A stretch of 22,816 nucleotides of DNA, from assembly GCA_012271065.1 (NCBI GenBank), contig JAAXHE010000253.1, positions 1-22,816 of the forward strand, given 5' to 3'. The notes under the pieces were generated by a model. The model ran no database searches. It worked only from the letters and a program-made list of their open reading frames with translations, and was not told the origin of the DNA. Shown piece by piece: positions 17,234 to 22,816 of the stretch. Within the stretch, counting starts at the first letter, position 1. Each line of letters opens with the position of its first letter. Source of the DNA: Candidatus Latescibacterota bacterium. Lineage in GTDB: Bacteria; Latescibacterota; UBA2968; GCA-2709665. A program made the position numbers and the translations under genes.

Positions 17234-17430
17234 GGCGGATGCGAAAACGCCGGTAGCCTTTAGCAGCGTGCGGACGTAGTGGCGTCATCATTCGCAGGAA
17301 GAGCGACGATTACAGGTTGGTGACGTTTGGTTGTTTGAATCCCGATGTCTGGTGTACTGATCGAATCGGACGGAATGCGCCATTGCGGTTCGAAGTCGTG
17401 TTGCGAGCGGGAATCTGAGAAAGTCATTTA

Positions 17431-19659
17431 ATGAAACCATTGCAGGAGATACACAACGACGGTGTCGCGTCTCGTGTAAATGCCATCCTGGAGGACGGCG
17501 AGACACCGCTGTTCCAGGTGCGCTCGGACCTGGACGCCCGGGGGGATTACGGCTGCCAGTGGGTAGTGGTGACACGGCAACGGATCCTCGTACTGCCTGA
17601 GACAGGAACGCAGGACGCGACGCATATCCCACTCGCGGATGTCTCGTCGGTCAGTACAGAACCCCTCGTCGGCGGTGCGCAGCTGGAAATCAGACGCAAA
17701 TCGCAGCCAACCGTGCTCGTGCTTCATTCCCAAACGCTGGCCGGTGACTTTTCAGAGTTGGCCCGCGGGATCGAACGGCTTCGGACTTCACAGGCGCTAT
17801 GGGGGGATAGGGTCCCGGAGCGGACGCGATGCGAGTCCTGCGACCGGCTTTTGCCCGAGAAGAACGGGACCTGTCCGGTATGTCTGAAAAAGATGGATGT
17901 GCTGGCACGAATCGCGAGGTACCTGAGGCCCTACAGGGTACGGGCGGGCCTCCTCGCGATCGCAACCATCCTCACAACCGCCGCCGAGCTGATTCCGCCT
18001 CAGATAACCCGACTGATCGTAGATGACGTTCTGGCGCCCCGCGAAACATCCGCCGTTGGCGAAAGGGTCGAACTTCTGGTTCAACTGGTGCTTGCGCTGG
18101 CTGGCGTCCGGTTGATTACGTGGTCTGCGGAATGGCTGCATGGATGGACGGCGACCTGGCTGAGCGCGAGAGTGACGGCGGATATCCGAAGTCAGCTATA
18201 CAGGCGCCTGGAACTGCTGTCGCTTCAGTTCTACGACAAGCGTCAGGTAGGCGCGCTCATGTCGCGCGTGACGAGGGACACGGAACGATTACAGCATTTT
18301 CTGGTCGACGGATTGCCATATCTCATCATCAACAGCCTGATGTTTCTGGGCATTCTGGCGGCGTTGCTGATGATGAACTGGCGTCTGACCCTCTATGTGC
18401 TGATCCCCGTTCCGCTTGTCGTGGCCGGCACAGCCGTCTGCTGGAAGCGGATGCGCCGGTTTTATGTCAAGTGGTACAGATGCTGGTCTCAATTGACCGC
18501 TCGCGTGAACGAGGTCCTCTCGGGCATTCGGGTCGTGAAGGCGTTCACGCAGGAAAAACGCGAGATCAGCGTATTCGAGCGGCGTAACCGTGAACTCACC
18601 TCGAGGGCCGTTCAGGCGGAAACCAGCTGGGCGGTTTTCTGGAACATAACGAACTTCCTGACGGGTCTGGGCGTGTTGATCGTCTGGCTTCTCGGGGGGC
18701 AGAGGGTGCTGGACGGGGAGTTGACGCTGGGCACGCTGATGGCGTTCTACAATTACATGTGGCTCCTTTACGGCCCCCTGCAATGGTTCGGCATTGTGAG
18801 CAACTGGATGTCACGCGCACTTACCGGAGCCGAGCGCGTCTTCGAGGTCATCGATACGCCCCCCGAAGCGTACGACGACCCGGGGGCAACCTCACTGCCT
18901 GCAATTGAAGGCCGTGTAAAGTTCAGAGGCGTGACCTTCGGGTACGACAAATCCAAACCCGTGTTGCGGGACATCGACCTGGATGTTGAGCCAGGCGAGA
19001 TGATCGGACTCGTGGGTAGATCAGGAGTAGGCAAGACCACACTGGTAAACCTGGTCTGCAGGTTCTACGACGTGGATGCGGGAGGCATCGAAATCGACGG
19101 TATCGACATCCGGAAAATCCGGCTGGAGGATTTGCGGGCCCAGATCGGCATCGTCCTTCAGGAGCCTGTCTTGTTCAGCGGTACCATTGCGGAAAATATC
19201 GGTTACGGCAAACCGGGAGCGAGTCTTGATGAAATCATGGACGCGGCGAAGGCCGCCAATGCGCACGGCTTTATCGTGTCCACGCCCGATGGATACGATG
19301 CGGACGTGGGAGAGAGGGGCGGAAAACTGTCGGGAGGCGAAAAACAGCGCGTGTCCCTTGCCCGTGCAATCCTTCACGATCCGAGGATTCTGATTCTGGA
19401 CGAGGCGACATCCAGCGTCGACGTCCAGACGGAGGTCCAGATTCAGGAGGCGGTGGCGCGTCTCGTACGCGGTCGTACGACGTTCGCGATTGCCCACAGG
19501 TTGTCCACCTTACGTAACGCGGACCGGCTGGTTGTTCTGGATGGCGGACGGATTGTAGAGGCCGGCACCCACGGTGAATTGTTCTCGAAAGAGGGTGTCT
19601 TCCACGATCTGGTGCGCTTGCAGCAGGAAGTTTCCGAGATAATCGCCGTTAGGGCGTAG
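17431..19659 (+). CDS. ABC exporter half-transporter with N-terminal PH-like domain and zinc ribbon (first of pair)
   Basis: The 742 residues are in three parts. Residues ~10-118 form a PH-like domain of the bacterial kind (QWVVVTRQRILVLPE). Residues 134-151 form a zinc ribbon, CESC-x10-CPVC, with LLPEKNG between the pairs. From ~155 comes a type-1 exporter: six-helix membrane domain (e.g. VDGLPYLIINSLMFLGILAA; coupling region GIRVVKAFTQEKRE) and ATPase. The ATPase has Walker A GRSGVGKTT at 529, Q-loop LQEPVLFSGTI, LSGGEKQ at 633, Walker B ILILDEATSS and H-loop AHRLS, all intact including the catalytic Glu. ATG 17431 has GAGAAAG upstream. A close paralogue starts 59 bases after the stop, suggesting a heterodimer in the inner membrane, with a DUF1854 gene after it. 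The ABC chain is MsbA/LmrA-like; the cargo is unknown. The N-terminal domains would be cytosolic. Confidence 0.92.
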   Translation: MKPLQEIHNDGVASRVNAILEDGETPLFQVRSDLDARGDYGCQWVVVTRQRILVLPETGTQDATHIPLADVSSVSTEPLVGGAQLEIRRKSQPTVLVLHSQTLAGDFSELARGIERLRTSQALWGDRVPERTRCESCDRLLPEKNGTCPVCLKKMDVLARIARYLRPYRVRAGLLAIATILTTAAELIPPQITRLIVDDVLAPRETSAVGERVELLVQLVLALAGVRLITWSAEWLHGWTATWLSARVTADIRSQLYRRLELLSLQFYDKRQVGALMSRVTRDTERLQHFLVDGLPYLIINSLMFLGILAALLMMNWRLTLYVLIPVPLVVAGTAVCWKRMRRFYVKWYRCWSQLTARVNEVLSGIRVVKAFTQEKREISVFERRNRELTSRAVQAETSWAVFWNITNFLTGLGVLIVWLLGGQRVLDGELTLGTLMAFYNYMWLLYGPLQWFGIVSNWMSRALTGAERVFEVIDTPPEAYDDPGATSLPAIEGRVKFRGVTFGYDKSKPVLRDIDLDVEPGEMIGLVGRSGVGKTTLVNLVCRFYDVDAGGIEIDGIDIRKIRLEDLRAQIGIVLQEPVLFSGTIAENIGYGKPGASLDEIMDAAKAANAHGFIVSTPDGYDADVGERGGKLSGGEKQRVSLARAILHDPRILILDEATSSVDVQTEVQIQEAVARLVRGRTTFAIAHRLSTLRNADRLVVLDGGRIVEAGTHGELFSKEGVFHDLVRLQQEVSEIIAVRA

Positions 19660-19718
19660 TCGAGGTCGAAAGGCAGGGGCCTGGCGTTCCCGTCGGCCTG
19701 GCTGAATTGGAATACCCC

Positions 19719-21944
19719 ATGAATGCGTACAAAGAGACCCTGCCGGAATCCGTATCGGAAACGCTTGGAAGCGTAGGCCTGGACGATGAGCCGGCGCTCA
19801 TGCACCTCGCTACGGATCTGCTGCCGAACCGGCAATTCGGCCGGCAGTGGGTCGTTGTCACGGAGAAGCGGTTAATCGTCGTTCCCCACGAAGGCGAAAG
19901 CGATATCGTGGTGGTGCGAATGGATGAGTTGGCGGGTGTACGGACGGAAGAGGTGGTGGGCGGGGGCAGCATGGCCCTGGACCGGCGAGAGGCAAGCCCG
20001 ATACTTGTACCGTATACACAGTCGCTGATACCCAGGTTTGCCGAGGTGGCGGAGGGCATCAGGCAGTTATCGAAGGGCAAGGCTCTGTCTCTGCCGGAAG
20101 AAGTGGAGCGGGAGCGCTGCGACGCGTGCCGTCGGCTGTTGCCTGAAAAAAACGGGATCTGTGCGGCCTGCATCAGGAAGTGGCAGACGTTGCGGCGCCT
20201 TCTGCGATATCTGACGGCGCAGCCGTGGCGGCTGGTATCTGTGGTGATTCTGACCCTTGTTTCGACCGCGCTGGAACTGTTGCCGCCCAGGATTACGCAG
20301 CATATCATCGACGACGTGCTTACTCCGCGTTCCAATTTCGACCTGCTGGTCTGGCTTGTGTTCGGGCTGCTGGGAGTGCGAATCCTGTTCTGTGTGGCTT
20401 CGGTAATTACGGAATGGCTTTCTCAACGCCTGGGACACCGGGGTGTCCAGGATATCCGATCCGACCTCTACCGGAAGCTGCAATTTTTGCCGCTGCGGTT
20501 TTACGACCGAAGAACCACGGGCAGCCTCATCTCGAGGATGTCGAACGACTCCGACAGGCTGGAGGGGTTTCTGGCGTCTGACCTGCCTCTGGTCGTATCG
20601 AAGATGCTGCTTTTTGTAGGAATCCTGGGCCTGTTGCTGGCGACAAACTGGAAACTTGCGCTGCTTGTACTGTTGCCCATACCCCCGATCGTGCTGGGCG
20701 GAAGCCGCATCTGGAAGCGTGTGATGCGCCACTGGATCCGGTGGGGTGGGAGGTGGTCGCGGCTTTCGTCGCACCTGAGTGAATCGATTGGGGGCATCCG
20801 GGTAGTGAAGGCGTTTGCGCAGGAATCCCGTGAAAGCGAGCGATTCGATAAACGTAACGAGGACCTGCGCGCGGTGACTGTTGCTGGCGAGCGAAACTGG
20901 TTTGTGTTCTTTACGGTGACGAATTTTCTGATGAGTTGGGGCGTGTTCCTGGTCTGGTATTTTGGTGGCCGTCAGATTCTGGGCGGGGAGATGACGCTGG
21001 GCGCCCTGGTTGCCTTCATCAGCTATCTGTGGATGTTGTACCAGCCACTGCGGTGGTTTGGCGAACTCTACAATATCCTGCTGAGGGCCTTCGCCGGCGC
21101 CGAACGTATATTCGAGGTCCTGGATTCAAGGCAGGAAACCGGCAACACGGAAGATGCGGTTCGCCTGCCGCGGATGGACGGGCGGGTTGAATTCAGGAAT
21201 GTGTTCTTCGGGTACGATCCCGGAAAGCCGGTCCTGAAGGGCATCAACCTCGAGGTGAAGCCGGGCGAGATGATTGGCCTCGTGGGCAAATCCGGCGCCG
21301 GCAAATCCACGCTGATCAATCTGATTTGCCGCTTCTACGATCCGGACGGCGGACGTATTGAAGTCGACGGCCTGGAAATGCGGGAGGTTTGCCTGGAAGA
21401 CCTTAGATCACGGATCGGCATGGTTCAGCAGGAGCCATTCCTCTTTGACGGAACCATTGCCGAGAATATCGCTTACGGCAAGCCGACTGCGACGTTCAGT
21501 GAAGTCATTCGGGCGGCCACGGCGGCGGAAGCTCACGAATTCATCGTACAAAAGACGGATGGATACGATATGAAGGTGGGAGAGAAGGGCGGGAAACTGT
21601 CGGGCGGCGAAAAGCAGCGTATATCTATCGCACGCGCGATTCTGCACGATCCGCGAATTCTGATTCTGGATGAGGCGACGTCTTCGCTGGATACGCGGAC
21701 CGAGTGGAAGATCCAGAAGGCGATCTCACGTCTTGTAGAGGGTCGCACGACCTTTGCGATCGCGCACAGGCTATCCACGCTGCGCAGCGCCGACAGGCTG
21801 GTCGTGTTGGACGAAGGCAAGGTGGTGGAAGTCGGCACTCACCACGAGCTGATGTCGCGCCAGGGCATTTTCCATCGCCTCGTAAAGAGCCAGCAGGAAA
21901 CGTCGGCGGTAATGGCTGTCGGCGGCGGCAAGGTCGAAACCTGA
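19719..21944 (+). CDS. ABC exporter half-transporter with N-terminal PH-like domain and zinc ribbon (second of pair)
   Basis: A 741-residue paralogue of the preceding gene with the same architecture. The PH-like domain includes QWVVVTEKRLIVVPH. The zinc ribbon is CDAC-x10-CAAC at 134-151, the same residue numbers as in the partner when ATG 19719 is taken as start. An MsbA-type membrane domain (TNWKLALLVLLPIPPIVLGG; GIRVVKAFAQESRE) is followed by an ATPase with Walker A GKSGAGKST at 523, QQEPFLFDGTI, LSGGEKQ at 627, ILILDEATSSLD and AHRLS. No catalytic residue is degenerate, unlike many heterodimeric exporters in which one site is inactive. TTG 19707 is an alternative start, but ATG 19719 has GGAA at better spacing and gives the matching cysteine positions. 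The next gene begins 24 bases after the stop. Cargo unknown. Confidence 0.92.
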   Translation: MNAYKETLPESVSETLGSVGLDDEPALMHLATDLLPNRQFGRQWVVVTEKRLIVVPHEGESDIVVVRMDELAGVRTEEVVGGGSMALDRREASPILVPYTQSLIPRFAEVAEGIRQLSKGKALSLPEEVERERCDACRRLLPEKNGICAACIRKWQTLRRLLRYLTAQPWRLVSVVILTLVSTALELLPPRITQHIIDDVLTPRSNFDLLVWLVFGLLGVRILFCVASVITEWLSQRLGHRGVQDIRSDLYRKLQFLPLRFYDRRTTGSLISRMSNDSDRLEGFLASDLPLVVSKMLLFVGILGLLLATNWKLALLVLLPIPPIVLGGSRIWKRVMRHWIRWGGRWSRLSSHLSESIGGIRVVKAFAQESRESERFDKRNEDLRAVTVAGERNWFVFFTVTNFLMSWGVFLVWYFGGRQILGGEMTLGALVAFISYLWMLYQPLRWFGELYNILLRAFAGAERIFEVLDSRQETGNTEDAVRLPRMDGRVEFRNVFFGYDPGKPVLKGINLEVKPGEMIGLVGKSGAGKSTLINLICRFYDPDGGRIEVDGLEMREVCLEDLRSRIGMVQQEPFLFDGTIAENIAYGKPTATFSEVIRAATAAEAHEFIVQKTDGYDMKVGEKGGKLSGGEKQRISIARAILHDPRILILDEATSSLDTRTEWKIQKAISRLVEGRTTFAIAHRLSTLRSADRLVVLDEGKVVEVGTHHELMSRQGIFHRLVKSQQETSAVMAVGGGKVET

Positions 21945-21968
21945 AGGGCTTGAGGATCGCACGAAAAC

Positions 21969-22505
21969 ATGGATCCGAGTTATAAAGACGGATGGAAACC
22001 CACGCCGATAGACGTGACCCATCCGCAGGATGTGGATACCGCGAGAATCAGGCTCTTCCGTGAACCAGCCTGGCATCTGCGGATGACCATCGAAGGCGAT
22101 CGTTCGTATCTGAGGGTGAAGATCGTCCGTGCGGCACCGTTGTCGGAGCCGGACCGGTACATCTGTTTCCTCGACGCGAACGACGAGCTGATCTGTATGG
22201 TAGACGACGTCCATGAACTGCCGGCGGCGTATCAGGACATCATCCGGGAGGAACTCGCGCGGCGGTATCTGACCTCACGGATTGAACGAGTCCACTCGAT
22301 TCGCAGCGAATACGGGGTCTCATACTGGGACGTTGCCACGGATCGGGGCCGGCGCGAATTCGTCGTAAAGAACGTGGGAGAAGACGCCCGGTGGCTGGAC
22401 GAAAAACGTGTGTTGATTCTGGACGTGGACGGCAACCGGTTCGAAGTGGCGGATCTCGGCACGTTGGACAAGAGGAGTCGAGGGCTGGTTGAGATGGTCC
22501 TGTAG
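21969..22505 (+). CDS. DUF1854-family protein
   Basis: A 178-residue protein without membrane segment or signal peptide. The C-terminal two-thirds match DUF1854 as I know it: LDANDELICMVDDVHELPAA, then IIREELARRYLTSRIERVHS, SYWDVATDRGRREFVVKN and VLILDVDGNRFEVADLGTLD, ending in RGLVEMVL. Family function is unknown. In Burkholderiales, members lie beside an ABC transporter of the same PH/zinc-ribbon type near cyanophycin genes (from memory). Here it follows the ABC pair by 24 bases and is almost certainly in the same operon, so a role as cytosolic accessory or regulator of the exporter is a fair inference. ATG 21969 has GAGG about 14 bases upstream, somewhat far. No homologue of cyanophycin synthetase or cyanophycinase is in view. 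Confidence 0.85.
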   Translation: MDPSYKDGWKPTPIDVTHPQDVDTARIRLFREPAWHLRMTIEGDRSYLRVKIVRAAPLSEPDRYICFLDANDELICMVDDVHELPAAYQDIIREELARRYLTSRIERVHSIRSEYGVSYWDVATDRGRREFVVKNVGEDARWLDEKRVLILDVDGNRFEVADLGTLDKRSRGLVEMVL

Positions 22506-22816
22506 CGGGACCGGGTCGCCGTTACCCTTTCGAGGCGGGGACGTTCTTACAATTAGCGTCGGATGAGCCACACCGCTCGCGGGTACAGGAAGACAGTCCT
22601 GTCATCGACGTCTTTTCGCCTCCGGGGCCGGAATACGTGCCGGAAGCGACGCGGGCGACGACCTGCGGCTAAGAAGCCGTTTTAAAATTACCGGTGAGTT
22701 CCCCGAGCGCGAGCGAAAAAGTGGCGGTCAAGGCGGGAAAACCCGCCCATATTTGTCTATACGGGTGGGTTTGACCAACGCTGACCGGCGCTTTTGCAGC
22801 CGCGCGAAGACCGCTG
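22506..22816. other. Intergenic end of window, no convincing gene
   Basis: No frame here has both a plausible start with a ribosome site and recognisable protein sequence. One plus-strand frame stays open from 22567 to the edge, but it lacks a good start and its product is not recognisable, and such frames are common in GC-rich DNA. The last 90 bases are rich in inverted repeats (see the entry at 22726-22787). Confidence 0.5.
22726..22787 (+). promoter_or_regulatory. Mutually exclusive hairpins (possible attenuator, RNA element or terminator region)
   Basis: Hairpin A pairs GGCGGG (22732-22737) with CCCGCC (22742-22747) over an AAAA loop. Hairpin B pairs AAACCCGCCC (22739-22748) with GGGTGGGTTT (22763-22772), ten pairs with one G-T and a 14-base loop. 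Both need the same CCCGCC strand, so they exclude each other. GGTCAA (22726-22731) also pairs with TTGACC (22771-22776), enclosing hairpin A. No run of T follows, so a simple terminator is unlikely. I recognise no known riboswitch class. Confidence 0.35.

Noticed and set aside
17431..21944. Tandem ABC genes as a recent duplication artefact
   Set aside because: The two proteins share architecture but differ at many positions throughout, so they are diverged paralogues and not an assembly repeat.
22567..22816. Open frame running off the right end as a partial gene
   Set aside because: No plausible start with ribosome site and no recognisable product; the same stretch is dominated by inverted repeats.

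Overview
The window comes from a GC-rich bacterial chromosome. Coding frames are GC-biased, TTG starts occur alongside ATG, and Shine-Dalgarno sequences are good. Sigma70-type promoter hexamers are clear, several with exact 17-base spacers. The gene mix combines a Gfo/Idh/MocA dehydrogenase with a sugar isomerase-like protein, a phosphonoacetate hydrolase, Gmd, a CNT nucleoside transporter, and a doubled UvrA. This would fit an uncultured Gram-negative lineage of the FCB/PVC type (Latescibacterota- or Gemmatimonadota-like), but that placement is a guess from gene content. I see no rRNA, tRNA, CRISPR array, transposase or phage gene.

Layout. (1) 1-2017, minus strand: GDP-mannose 4,6-dehydratase (gmd), then a serine O-acetyltransferase-like gene cut by the window edge, read from a good promoter at 2169-2197. 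(2) 2239-4949, plus strand: a nucleoside transporter with a near-consensus promoter, a PhnB/YjdN-like VOC protein, and an AlkD-like DNA alkylation repair gene interrupted by an in-frame TGA. A strong hairpin at 4993-5021 ends this block and also faces the converging minus-strand block. (3) 5028-8695, minus strand: sugar isomerase/epimerase-like protein, Gfo/Idh/MocA oxidoreductase, phosphonoacetate hydrolase and a second VOC protein, probably one catabolic operon. (4) 8821-9367, plus strand: a monocistronic STAS-domain (anti-anti-sigma type) gene with its own promoter and terminator. (5) 9468-15368: an 1887-residue protein made of two complete UvrA units fused head to tail, with a promoter and a dyad in its leader. 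(6) 15503-17205: a right-handed beta-helix (pectate-lyase-like) protein translationally coupled to a CBM9/DOMON-like protein, neither with a visible signal peptide. (7) 17431-22505: two paralogous ABC exporters, each with an N-terminal PH-like domain and a four-cysteine zinc ribbon, followed by a DUF1854 protein. (8) 22506-22816: no convincing gene, but a cluster of mutually exclusive hairpins.

How the genes may work together. Block 7 is the most system-like part. Two half-transporters share an unusual architecture, with the four cysteines at identical residue numbers, and sit tightly with a DUF1854 gene. From memory, the same ABC architecture and DUF1854 occur near cyanophycin genes in Burkholderiales, but no cyanophycin gene is visible here. 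Block 3 looks like oxidation and isomerisation of a polyol or sugar-like compound combined with C-P bond hydrolysis. The doubled UvrA resembles the arrangement known from Chlamydia and carries four intact ATPase modules. Function calls rest on motif recognition by eye. No database search was run.
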